In this document: one piece after another, positions 16,739 to 24,815 of the stretch
Numbering within the stretch: position 1 is the first letter of the stretch
Layout: each line of letters begins with the position of its first letter
Origin: Flectobacillus roseus
GTDB taxonomy: Bacteria > Bacteroidota > Bacteroidia > Cytophagales > Spirosomataceae
DNA: 64,000 nucleotides
Assembly: GCF_030056665.1 (NCBI RefSeq)
Contig: NZ_JASHIG010000001.1
Direction: 5' to 3' (one strand)
Notes under the pieces: generated by a model
The model's database searches: none
Seen by the model: the letters and a program-made list of their open reading frames with translations, nothing else
Told to the model about the DNA's origin: nothing
Position numbers and translations under genes: made by a program

Positions 16739-17672
16739 AAAAGTAGGTTTGAAGGTTTTTAATAGCTTTTGGATAGAAAACAACAAAAAGTATAATGGAA
16801 ATAGGGAAAAAATAGGGCAGCAACATTCCCAACAAAATCATTCCAACATACACTTTTCCAGATGTGACAGATTCATTCGGGATATAGGATTTGTATTTAC
16901 TTAAAATCAATACCACAAAATTGAGAAAATAAAAGAACAGTAAAATCAGATACGCCAACCAGTGCTCAGGAAAACGGAATATATACCAAAATACAATTGT
17001 TACGACAAACTTGCCAAAAAGAAGAGACTGAGTAAGTATTTTTTCCTTTAAAAATCTTCGAGCGCTGCTATGCTCTAGTTTTAATATCAATAGGCTCTCG
17101 CAATGATTGTAACAACCTGCCAAACTAATAGTTACCACACCAAGTCCAATAAATCCTGCCCAATGCCATACCCCAATTACGATTGTCAACAGATAAAGGC
17201 TATATATCCTCCATCCGTTTCGTCGAAAGTGGGCACGCCATTCAAACTGAGAGGGGGGAATCCATGAGTGATTTAATTGAAAACCTTGCCAATTGATTGC
17301 TAAATTAGGCTGTAATCTTGCCATAAGTGCAACTATCCCAATGGTTAAACTCCCATATAGCCAATTTTGACTCCAAAGCACATTCCACACAACAAAAGGA
17401 ATTGAGAACATTTCGTATTCGAAAAGAAATACAAGCCATGTTTTTTCCAAGAAAATTTGTTGCAATAATCGTTTATCTTTCCGGTTTTGGTGAAAAGGAA
17501 AATATGAAATAGGAAGAAATAGAATCCAATAGGAACTTATTTTAGAAATACCAATCAGTTGCAGGAACAATCCTGACAAAAGACAAACGGCTAGAAAAGT
17601 ATATATCCAACCTGTTTTTTGAAGAATTGAAATTAATTGTCTATATCTGAGAAAGCAGATCTTTTGTATCAC
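16731..17672 (-). CDS. Membrane subunit of the ABC exporter (putative)
   Basis: A 313-residue, strongly hydrophobic protein with about eight predicted membrane segments (for example 25-42, 47-57, 82-98, 103-119, 155-180, 200-228, 236-258, 280-300). It has no motif that I recognise beyond being an ABC-2-type membrane protein. The assignment rests on topology and on the 8-bp overlap with the ATPase gene downstream. The first residues are basic and cytoplasmic. Confidence 0.75.
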   Translation of the reverse strand: MIQKICFLRYRQLISILQKTGWIYTFLAVCLLSGLFLQLIGISKISSYWILFLPISYFPFHQNRKDKRLLQQIFLEKTWLVFLFEYEMFSIPFVVWNVLWSQNWLYGSLTIGIVALMARLQPNLAINWQGFQLNHSWIPPSQFEWRAHFRRNGWRIYSLYLLTIVIGVWHWAGFIGLGVVTISLAGCYNHCESLLILKLEHSSARRFLKEKILTQSLLFGKFVVTIVFWYIFRFPEHWLAYLILLFFYFLNFVVLILSKYKSYIPNESVTSGKVYVGMILLGMLLPYFFPISIILFVVFYPKAIKNLQTYFYA

Positions 17673-17741
17673 CGCAGCACCATTTTTAAATGAATCTAAA
17701 TTTATTACTCCTTATGAGTCGCAAAATTGAAGTATAATTAC

Positions 17742-17773
17742 AAAAAAAGGCTACCCATTTGATTGGATAGCCT
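17742..17773 (-). terminator. Terminator of the desaturase gene
   Basis: Read on the minus strand, a stem of about 10 bp with one G-U pair is followed by seven U, immediately downstream of the desaturase stop. Confidence 0.8.
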
Positions 17774-17796
17774 AAAAAATTTATTCTTTTTCAAAA

Positions 17797-18558
17797 TTAG
17801 AATTGCGCATCTGCTGGTTTCACATTCGGACGAATGATTCTCAACCATGTCAAAACTTTAATCACTGGATAAGTTGGGTCGATTTCGTACCATTTTGCAC
17901 CAAAGTTCATGTTGTTAGGCAATTTGTGGTGGTTATTTTGGAACAATTCACCCATCATCAAGAAATCAAAAATCAATGAGTTTCTTGATTTATCGTGGTT
18001 ATCAAAATTTTGGTATCCATACTTATGACCAGACCAGTTTACGATAGCACCGTGGATAGGTCCCATCAAAAAGTGGATTGGTAATAAAAAGAAGAATGCC
18101 CAGTGCATATCGAAGTACACGAATGCAACGATATAAAACACAGAATAAGCAACTCCCCAACCAACGCGTGACATCCAGCTATCGCCTAATTTCTCAATAA
18201 AATTTGAGTAAGGATAGTTGTGATCAAAACGTTCTTCAATCTTAGTCTTGCTATTCAAAAGTGCATTGTAAATGTCTTTTGTTTTCCACATCATTGTGAA
18301 CACGTTACTCGAAAAATGAGGTGAGTGTGGATCCTTCTCGGTATCGCTGAACGCATGGTGCATTCGGTGCAAAATCGCATAAGCACGAGGGCTCAAATAA
18401 GAAGAACCTTGAGAAACGTAAGTCAAAAAATAAAAGAAACGCTCCCAGAACTTGTTCATCAAAAACATTTTGTGCGCCGAGTAACGGTGCAAGAAAAATG
18501 TTTGGCTAAACAATGACAAATACCAGTGAATGATGAATGCGGGTAATACCAATTGCAT
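17797..18558 (-). CDS. Acyl-CoA/acyl-lipid fatty acid desaturase
   Basis: A 253-residue membrane di-iron desaturase. The three histidine boxes are HRYSAH (about 24-29), HRMHH (about 64-68) and QNNHH near residue 209; the last box has Gln where HNNHH is usual, which I believe is normal for this subgroup. Four hydrophobic segments surround the boxes. It introduces a cis double bond into fatty acyl chains and helps control membrane fluidity. Monocistronic with its own terminator. Confidence 0.9.
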   Translation of the reverse strand: MQLVLPAFIIHWYLSLFSQTFFLHRYSAHKMFLMNKFWERFFYFLTYVSQGSSYLSPRAYAILHRMHHAFSDTEKDPHSPHFSSNVFTMMWKTKDIYNALLNSKTKIEERFDHNYPYSNFIEKLGDSWMSRVGWGVAYSVFYIVAFVYFDMHWAFFFLLPIHFLMGPIHGAIVNWSGHKYGYQNFDNHDKSRNSLIFDFLMMGELFQNNHHKLPNNMNFGAKWYEIDPTYPVIKVLTWLRIIRPNVKPADAQF

Positions 18559-18739
18559 GTGTAAAAGTTGTTTAAATGTTACAACAAATATACTCTTTGT
18601 TGTTCTAAATTGTTTTAATCATTAATTATTCTGACAAATGTCATTTTTCTTTCAAATTTAGTCGGGTTTAATCGTATGGTTTTCAGGAAAAGTACAAATT
18701 CTATCCTATTAACCTCCTCCATTTACAGGTTATGTTTTC

Positions 18740-19414
18740 CTAAAAAGAGGTCAAGGCAAACGATAAAAGATTTGCACCCATCTGTAATGCTTTTTGTCGT
18801 ACTGGCTCGGGGTCATTGTACACAGATTGATCTTCCCAGCCATTGCCTAAATCACATTCATAACTATAAAAACATACTAATCTGCCTTCATAAACTAGCC
18901 CAAATCCTTGAGGAGCTTTACCATCGTGTTCATGAACTTTTGGCAAACCATTCGTGAATTTAAACTTTTGGGAATAAATCGGGTGATTGTAGGGCAGTTC
19001 CACAAAACTTAGCTCTGGAAATACCTTTTTCATCTCTCTACGAACGAATTTATCGAGTCCATAATTGTCATCAATATGTAAAAAACCTCCACTCAACAGA
19101 TACTTTCTAAGGTTTCTTGCTTCTGATTCTGAGAATACCACGTTTCCGTGTCCAGTCATGTGGACAAAGGGATAGGTAAATAATTCTGGACTGCCTGGCT
19201 CCACAATATCTTCCTCAGGAAAAATATTCATTCTCAAATTACTATTGCAATACTTAATAAGATTTCCAAGCGATGTTTTGTTACAATACCAATCGCCACC
19301 ACCACCGTATTTCATTTTAGCAATCTTAAAAGATGCTTGAGAATACGCAGGTTTAAATCCTAGGAAAAGTACAATTCCGAGTACAATGCAAGCAAGGTGT
19401 CTAAATCGCATCAT
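18740..19414 (-). CDS. DUF4159 domain protein, secreted
   Basis: 224 residues with a signal peptide (about 1-26, ending KPAYSQ) and a DUF4159 domain (30-220): KYGGGGDWYCNKTSLGNLIK, GHGNVVFSESEARNLRKYL, GGFLHIDDNYGLD and YSYECDLGNGWEDQ. DUF4159 resembles ThuA/glutamine-amidotransferase-like folds and is often next to MoxR/VWA genes, none of which is here. It lies 40 bp downstream of rsmE on the same strand. A start one codon later is equally possible. Function unknown. Confidence 0.86.
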   Translation of the reverse strand: MMRFRHLACIVLGIVLFLGFKPAYSQASFKIAKMKYGGGGDWYCNKTSLGNLIKYCNSNLRMNIFPEEDIVEPGSPELFTYPFVHMTGHGNVVFSESEARNLRKYLLSGGFLHIDDNYGLDKFVRREMKKVFPELSFVELPYNHPIYSQKFKFTNGLPKVHEHDGKAPQGFGLVYEGRLVCFYSYECDLGNGWEDQSVYNDPEPVRQKALQMGANLLSFALTSF

Positions 19415-19454
19415 ATTGTCTAAATATCGTAGTTAAATGTACGGATTGTATATA

Positions 19455-20156
19455 TTATTGATTCAATAAATTCGCTGTGTGACAAGCTACTAAGCCTGCT
19501 GTTTCGGTTCTCAAACGACTTTCACCAAGACTTACAGGTTTAAATCCATTACTTAAAGCCTGTTCGATTTCTTCTGGAGAAAAGTCCCCTTCTGGACCAA
19601 TCAGCACGCAAATGCTTTGTTTTTGCATAGGAATATCTTTCAACAATGTTCTCTCTCCCTCTTCCAAATGCGCGATAACATGAAAGTTAGCTTCTGGAAC
19701 ATTCGCCAAAAAGCTTTTCCATGTCTGTATTTCATTAATTTTGGGTAAATACGCTTTTAAGGACTGTTTCATGGCGCCAATCGCCACTTTTTCAATTCTT
19801 GGTATTTTGATTTCCTTCCTTTCAGAATAACGGGTTTGAATAAAAGATATTTCATCTATGCCTATTTCGACACATTTCTCGACCATCCATTCAATCCTAT
19901 CTAAATTTTTGGTTGGTGCAATCACCAAATGAAAACGATACGCTTGCTTTCCAAACGCCTGCTTTGTATCCAGTATGCGAAATTCACATTTTTTATCATG
20001 TGCCTTGCTTATTTCACAACGATATAATCCCCCTACTCCATCTATTACATGAATTTCATCTCGTTCCTTGAGACGCAACACTTTTATCGCATGACGAGAC
20101 TCCTCTTCACTGAGTTGTTGTAATTTTTGAATTTCGGGTTGGTAAAATAAATTCAT
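19455..20156 (-). CDS. rsmE: 16S rRNA (uracil1498-N3)-methyltransferase
   Basis: A 233-residue SPOUT methyltransferase that uses S-adenosylmethionine to methylate U1498 of 16S rRNA. It has an N-terminal PUA-like part (1-70; EESRHAIKVLRLKERDEI), the knot region with SERKE and K-MKQSLKAYLPKI, and the SAM-binding loop ICVLIGPEGDFSPEEIE followed by VSLGESRLRTETA. Length and motifs are standard. Confidence 0.95.
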   Translation of the reverse strand: MNLFYQPEIQKLQQLSEEESRHAIKVLRLKERDEIHVIDGVGGLYRCEISKAHDKKCEFRILDTKQAFGKQAYRFHLVIAPTKNLDRIEWMVEKCVEIGIDEISFIQTRYSERKEIKIPRIEKVAIGAMKQSLKAYLPKINEIQTWKSFLANVPEANFHVIAHLEEGERTLLKDIPMQKQSICVLIGPEGDFSPEEIEQALSNGFKPVSLGESRLRTETAGLVACHTANLLNQ

Positions 20157-20210
20157 TAAACTTCTGTGTTAAACTTTAGAACTTGCGTATTCTATTGACT
20201 CCAAACAAAT

Positions 20211-20247
20211 AAGGTCGCAAAAACTTGTTTTTTAGCTTTGCGACCTT
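20211..20247. terminator. Hairpin, probable terminator
   Basis: An 11-bp perfect stem (20211-20221 with 20237-20247) lies just past the 3' end of the gene at 20268-20831, read on the minus strand. No strong U run follows, so confidence is moderate. Confidence 0.5.
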
Positions 20248-20267
20248 GCCTTTTGACCCTGCAAATA

Positions 20268-20831
20268 TTATTCGTCGTGATCAGTTTTGAAAGAATAAAG
20301 CGTTGGATCAAGTCTGATGCTTCCAGTCAAGAAATCGTCTACAAACTTAGTTACAACTTCTTCTGAGATTTCATCTACATTCAAACATACGTCGATACCG
20401 ATACCATATTCAAAATCCTCATCGATTTCGATGTGTTCTGACAACTTGATTTCCTCATTCTCTTCCATCTCGTCGATTACTTCAGCAATGAAGATATCCA
20501 CTTCCTCATCAAGCGCCTCATTAGGTTTGTATTTAGCCGAGCGCTGATCCATAGGCACATATTTAGGAAATGCCTTTACTGCCTTTTTCTCAGCAGCTTC
20601 AAATACGACGCTACTATAATGCAAGCGCAACGTGTAAAGCACAGCATCATAAATTACTTCTTGGCCTTTGTATTCACCTACAAATTGAACATGTACAAAC
20701 TCTTCAACATTGTCTGGTTCGTCATTTAGCTCATCTTCGAAGTACACAAATTTTTGACCAGCTTCTTGGCATTCTTGCTTTAATTGAGCGATTTCGGCTG
20801 GGTCAAACCCTAAATTTTTTGGTTGTGCCAT
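20268..20831 (-). CDS. Acidic conserved-looking protein of unknown function
   Basis: 187 residues, strongly acidic and cytosolic in appearance (no signal or membrane helix). The N-terminus reads MAQPKNLGFDPAEIAQLKQE. A long middle stretch (about 117-145) is almost all Asp/Glu (EEVDIFIAEVIDEMEENEEI). The product contains no motif that I recognise. Codon use matches its neighbours and a terminator follows, which supports a real gene. It lies between rsmE and the type III glutamine synthetase, all on the minus strand. Confidence 0.75.
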   Translation of the reverse strand: MAQPKNLGFDPAEIAQLKQECQEAGQKFVYFEDELNDEPDNVEEFVHVQFVGEYKGQEVIYDAVLYTLRLHYSSVVFEAAEKKAVKAFPKYVPMDQRSAKYKPNEALDEEVDIFIAEVIDEMEENEEIKLSEHIEIDEDFEYGIGIDVCLNVDEISEEVVTKFVDDFLTGSIRLDPTLYSFKTDHDE

Positions 20832-20879
20832 AATTTTAACTTTAATAGATTTTCTTAATGTTTTGTCAAATATAAGAAA

Positions 20880-20909
20880 AATGCCCTCTATTTGTGAATA
20901 GAGGGCATT
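20880..20909 (-). terminator. Terminator of the type III glutamine synthetase gene
   Basis: A 13-bp perfect stem with a 4-nt loop starts 4 bp beyond the gene's stop on the minus strand. Confidence 0.8.
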
Positions 20910-20913
20910 AAAA

Positions 20914-23118
20914 TTATCGAATTAACAATAACTCACGGTATTTTGGTAAAGGCCATTCATCGTCGTCAACAATTAATTCAAGCTTGTCAACGCAATAACG
21001 GATGTCTTCAAAATAATTTTTGATTTTATCACTGTACATTTTAGCACGTTCAAAAGCATCTTCTAAGTTGTTTGCTTCTTTACGAGCTTCAGTCATTTCA
21101 TCTACCAACGTAGTAATTTTTGACGTGTACTGCGAAATCTTCTTAATCATCTCTACCGTAGGAGCATAATACTGCGGATCGATACCAATTTCTTTTTGTC
21201 CACGAACGTTGTCTACCAATTGAGTTTGGTATTTCAACGAAGTAGAAACTACGTGGTTGATAGCCAAATCGCCCATTACACGTGACTCGATTTGAACTTT
21301 CTTCATGTAGTTTTCCAATTCGATTTCAAAACGTGCGTGCATTTCAGTCTCACTGAAGATGCTGTACTTAGTAAACAACTCGATAGCAGAAGGCTCAATA
21401 TATTTTGCCAATGCTTCAGGAGTAGTTTTCAAATTAGACAGGCCACGACTTGCTGCTTCTTCTACCCATTCGTCAGAATAACCATTACCTTCGAACAAAA
21501 TACGCTTAGTTTCCTTCACATACTTTTTCAATACCTCTACGATAGCCAATTCCTTCTTAATACCTTTTTCGAGAATCACATCAACTTCTTCTCTAAATTT
21601 GATTAATTGGTTAGCCATAATGGTATTCAAAATTGTCATTGGCGATGCAGAGTTCGCAGAAGAACCAACAGCACGGAATTCGAATTTGTTACCAGTAAAG
21701 GCAAATGGAGAAGTACGGTTGCGGTCAGTATTATCCAACAACAGAGCAGGAATTTTGTTGATGCCCAAACGTAGATAGACGTTATCTCCTTTTTCTAACT
21801 TAATATCGTTCAAGTCAGAAAGATTTTCTAAATCATTCAATACACGACTCATTTCGGTACCAATGAAAATAGAGATAATTGCTGGAGGAGCTTCGTTTGC
21901 ACCCAAACGGTGTTCGTTACCAGAAGTAGCAATTGAGGCTCTCAACAAGTCTGCATGGTCGTGTACCGCTTTGATGGTATTCACAAAGAACGTCAAGAAA
22001 CGAAGGTTTTCTTTTGGTTTAGTTGAAGGACCCAACAAGTTAACACCTGTATCTGTTCCTAAAGACCAGTTATTGTGTTTACCAGAACCGTTGATCCCCG
22101 CAAATGGTTTTTCGTGGAATAACACTCTCAACTTGTGTTTAGCAGCCACTTTGTTCATCAAGTCCATCAACAATGCATTGTGGTCACAAGCCAAGTTAAC
22201 TTCTTCGAATGTTGGAGCTACCTCAAATTGAGCTGGTGCTACTTCATTGTGACGAGTACGTACTGGCATACCCAATTTCAAAGCCTCCAATTCAAAGTCT
22301 ACCATAAAGGCATTGATTCTTGAAGGAATCGAACCAAAATAGTGATCTTCTAATTGCTGACCTTTTGCAGGTGAGTGACCAAATACTGTACGACCTGCCA
22401 TCATCAAGTCTGGACGAGCATTATACAATGCTTCATCTACCAAGAAATACTCCTGTTCAGCACCTAAAGTAACTGTTACTTTTGATACATCACGGCTGAA
22501 GTATTCATTCATTACTTTGGTAGCCGCCTTGTCGATTAACTCAATTGATTTCAACAAAGGAGTTTTGTAGTCAAGTGCTTCACCAGTATAAGAAACAAAT
22601 ACAGAAGGAATACAAAGCGTGGCAGTTCCAGCTGTGTTTTCCATAATGAAAGCAGGAGAAGATGGATCCCAAGCAGTATAGCCACGAGCTTCGAAAGTAG
22701 AACGGATACCTCCATTCGGGAATGAAGATGCATCTGGCTCTTGTTGAACCAAAGCACTACCTTTAAATTTTTCAATTGCTTTACCTGTATGAGTCACATC
22801 AAAAAATGCGTCATGTTTCTCAGCGGTAGTACCCGTCAGTGGTTGGAACCAGTGAGTATAGTGTGTGGCACCTTTTGAAAGTGCCCAAGATTTCATCGCT
22901 GCTGCTACCTCATCGGCCGCCTCACGGTCTATCTTCTTCCCATCTTGGATAGCATTGGTAATTTTGAGATATGCTTCTGGACTAAGGAGCGAGCGCATCA
23001 CTTCGTCATTAAAAGTATTACTGCCATAAAAGTCAGTTACTTTTTCAGTAGGCACTTTAACAGGGACAGTCTGGCGTGACTGAGCCAATTCAAGAGCTTT
23101 AAATCTTGCTATTGCCAT
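20914..23118 (-). CDS. glnN: Glutamine synthetase type III
   Basis: A 734-residue ammonia-assimilating enzyme (glutamate + NH3 + ATP to glutamine), of the large dodecameric GSIII class known from Bacteroidota and cyanobacteria. Recognisable parts are the N-terminal FNDEVMRSLL, the GAEQEYFLVD metal site, MPVRTRHNEVAPAQFEVAP, HEKPFAGINGSGKHNNWSLG and NRTSPFAFTGNKFEFRAVGS. It is divergent from a second, unrelated glutamine synthetase. A matching promoter lies at 23162-23191. Confidence 0.96.
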   Translation of the reverse strand: MAIARFKALELAQSRQTVPVKVPTEKVTDFYGSNTFNDEVMRSLLSPEAYLKITNAIQDGKKIDREAADEVAAAMKSWALSKGATHYTHWFQPLTGTTAEKHDAFFDVTHTGKAIEKFKGSALVQQEPDASSFPNGGIRSTFEARGYTAWDPSSPAFIMENTAGTATLCIPSVFVSYTGEALDYKTPLLKSIELIDKAATKVMNEYFSRDVSKVTVTLGAEQEYFLVDEALYNARPDLMMAGRTVFGHSPAKGQQLEDHYFGSIPSRINAFMVDFELEALKLGMPVRTRHNEVAPAQFEVAPTFEEVNLACDHNALLMDLMNKVAAKHKLRVLFHEKPFAGINGSGKHNNWSLGTDTGVNLLGPSTKPKENLRFLTFFVNTIKAVHDHADLLRASIATSGNEHRLGANEAPPAIISIFIGTEMSRVLNDLENLSDLNDIKLEKGDNVYLRLGINKIPALLLDNTDRNRTSPFAFTGNKFEFRAVGSSANSASPMTILNTIMANQLIKFREEVDVILEKGIKKELAIVEVLKKYVKETKRILFEGNGYSDEWVEEAASRGLSNLKTTPEALAKYIEPSAIELFTKYSIFSETEMHARFEIELENYMKKVQIESRVMGDLAINHVVSTSLKYQTQLVDNVRGQKEIGIDPQYYAPTVEMIKKISQYTSKITTLVDEMTEARKEANNLEDAFERAKMYSDKIKNYFEDIRYCVDKLELIVDDDEWPLPKYRELLLIR

Positions 23119-23161
23119 AATTTGAAAATATGAATTTTGGTTGACAAAATTGTTTGCAATC

Positions 23162-23191
23162 CAAAAATAGACAATAGATTCATAAAAACAA
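23162..23191 (-). promoter_or_regulatory. Promoter of glnN
   Basis: On the minus strand TTG (23189-23191) and TATTTTTG (23162-23169) are 19 bp apart, the ideal Bacteroidota spacing, about 43 bp ahead of the start codon. Confidence 0.65.
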
Positions 23192-23606
23192 TCAGGATTT
23201 TTTCAGAAACCCGTATAAATACCCTAATCTGATTTTAGTATTTCTCCCAAATCTAGTCTATTCTACATACAGTATATATACACTAATTGCATTTTTACCT
23301 TAAAACAAGTTTAAAAAACATCTACTATTTCGAAAAAAAATGAAAAAATCAGCAATTAAGGCTTAAGTACAAACTATCAAATGATTTCAAAATAAAATCT
23401 TTTAAGAAAAAATTGTATTTTTCTAATAAATATAGAAAATATTTTGCATTTTTCTTTTATCGCAAAATTATATCTTGTACTTTTGGATATCACAAAATAT
23501 AATTCGCATTACGAGGAATATTAGCATTTATACAGATAGTATTTTTTACTTAAAACTGACGAATGCAAACAAACAAGTTAAATTTTAAATCTTTTTTTAA
23601 AATTTT

Positions 23607-23639
23607 TTTGTATTTTTCTCATAAACTAGTTTATATTTG
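23607..23639 (+). promoter_or_regulatory. Promoter of the second glutamine synthetase
   Basis: TTTG at 23607-23610 and TATATTTG at 23632-23639, 21 bp apart, about 50 bp before the start codon at 23692. Confidence 0.65.
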
Positions 23640-23691
23640 TACCAAGAATTACGAAATAATTAACCAATCAATAAAAATCAGTTAAATTATC

Positions 23692-24705
23692 ATGGCAAAA
23701 GCAAAACTTGAGTATATCTGGTTAGATGGATACAAACCAACTCAGAGTCTACGTAGCAAAACTAAAATTGAAAACAATTTTAGCGGAAAATTAGAAGACT
23801 GCGATATGTGGTCATTCGACGGTTCATCAACAGAGCAAGCTCCAGGTGGTTCTTCTGACTGTTTATTGAAACCCGTATTTATTTGCAATGACCCAGCTCG
23901 TAGAGATGCGTACTTGGTAATGTGCGAAGTTTTGAACGCTGACGGTACTCCACACGAATCTAACGGTCGTGCTACTATCGAAGATGATGATAACGATTTC
24001 TGGTTTGGTTTTGAGCAAGAATATTTCTTGTGGAACTTAGAAACTGACAAACCTCTTGGCTTCCCAGCTAACGGTTATCCAGCTCCACAAGGACCATACT
24101 ATTGTTCAGTAGGTGCTAAAAATGCTTACGGTCGTGATATCGTTGAAGAGCACTTAGACATCTGTTTGGACGCTGGTTTGAACGTTGAAGGTATCAACGC
24201 TGAGGTTGCTGCTGGACAATGGGAATTCCAAATCTTTGCTAAAGGTGCAAAAGAAGCTGGTGACCAAATCTGGGTTGCTCGTTATTTGTTGGAAAGATTA
24301 GGTGAGAAATACAACGTAGCTATCAACTGGCACTGTAAGCCACTAGGCGCAACAGACTGGAACGGTTCAGGTATGCACGCTAACTTCTCTAATACTGTAT
24401 TGCGTACTTGCGGAAGCAAAGAAACTTACGAAGTTATTTGCGAATCATTCCGTCCTTACGTTGCAGAACACATCGCTGTATATGGTGCTGACAACCACTT
24501 GCGTTTGACAGGTAAGCACGAAACTCAGTCGATCGACCAATTCTCTTTTGGTGTATCTGACCGTGGTGCTTCTATCCGTATCCCAATCGCTGCAGTTGAA
24601 AAAGGTTGGAAAGGCTGGTTGGAAGACCGTCGTCCAAACTCTGCTGCTGATCCATACAAAGTTGCAGCTCGTATCATCAAAACTGTTAAAACTGCTAACG
24701 TTTAA
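23692..24705 (+). CDS. Glutamine synthetase, eukaryotic-like (GSII-type) short form
   Basis: A 337-residue glutamine synthetase unrelated in size to the neighbour glnN. A beta-grasp N-terminus (LEYIWLDGYKPTQSLRSKTK) and WSFDGSSTEQAPGGSSDC are followed by the catalytic GFEQEYFLWNLETDKPLGFP, the GINAEVAAGQWEFQI metal/ATP region, NWHCKPLGATDWNGSGMHAN and the C-terminal GASIRIPI. This layout is that of GSII. Optimal-looking codon use suggests high expression. The start and the following terminator are unambiguous. Confidence 0.93.
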   Translation: MAKAKLEYIWLDGYKPTQSLRSKTKIENNFSGKLEDCDMWSFDGSSTEQAPGGSSDCLLKPVFICNDPARRDAYLVMCEVLNADGTPHESNGRATIEDDDNDFWFGFEQEYFLWNLETDKPLGFPANGYPAPQGPYYCSVGAKNAYGRDIVEEHLDICLDAGLNVEGINAEVAAGQWEFQIFAKGAKEAGDQIWVARYLLERLGEKYNVAINWHCKPLGATDWNGSGMHANFSNTVLRTCGSKETYEVICESFRPYVAEHIAVYGADNHLRLTGKHETQSIDQFSFGVSDRGASIRIPIAAVEKGWKGWLEDRRPNSAADPYKVAARIIKTVKTANV

Positions 24706-24725
24706 TCAGCATAATGATATATCTG

Positions 24726-24753
24726 AAGCCCACCCTAAAGGTGGGCTTTTTTA
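24726..24753 (+). terminator. Rho-independent terminator
   Basis: A GC-rich 9-bp stem (24726-24734 with 24740-24748), loop CTAAA, then a T run. Confidence 0.88.
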
Positions 24754-24789
24754 TTTGTGCCCACTTCCAAAATATTTATAAAATGAACG

Positions 24790-24797
24790 TACCTTTG
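24790..24797 (+). promoter_or_regulatory. -7 box TACCTTTG
   Basis: Matches TAnnTTTG, 19 bp ahead of the GTG start at 24816, implying a very short leader. Confidence 0.5.
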
Positions 24798-24815
24798 CTG
24801 AAAAATATATAGGCC

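Larger units (their letters stand above)
23119..23691. promoter_or_regulatory. Divergent control region between two glutamine synthetase genes (573 bp)
   Basis: Contains no gene that I can support. Its AT-rich sequence carries one promoter on each strand (23162-23191 minus, 23607-23639 plus). A long spacer of about 400 bp remains, with many TTTT and AAAA tracts that could bend DNA or bind a regulator. No clear palindrome was found by eye. Confidence 0.6.

Noticed and set aside
20914..24705. Tandem duplication of one glutamine synthetase
   Set aside because: The two proteins belong to different classes with unlike lengths and motifs and face opposite ways.
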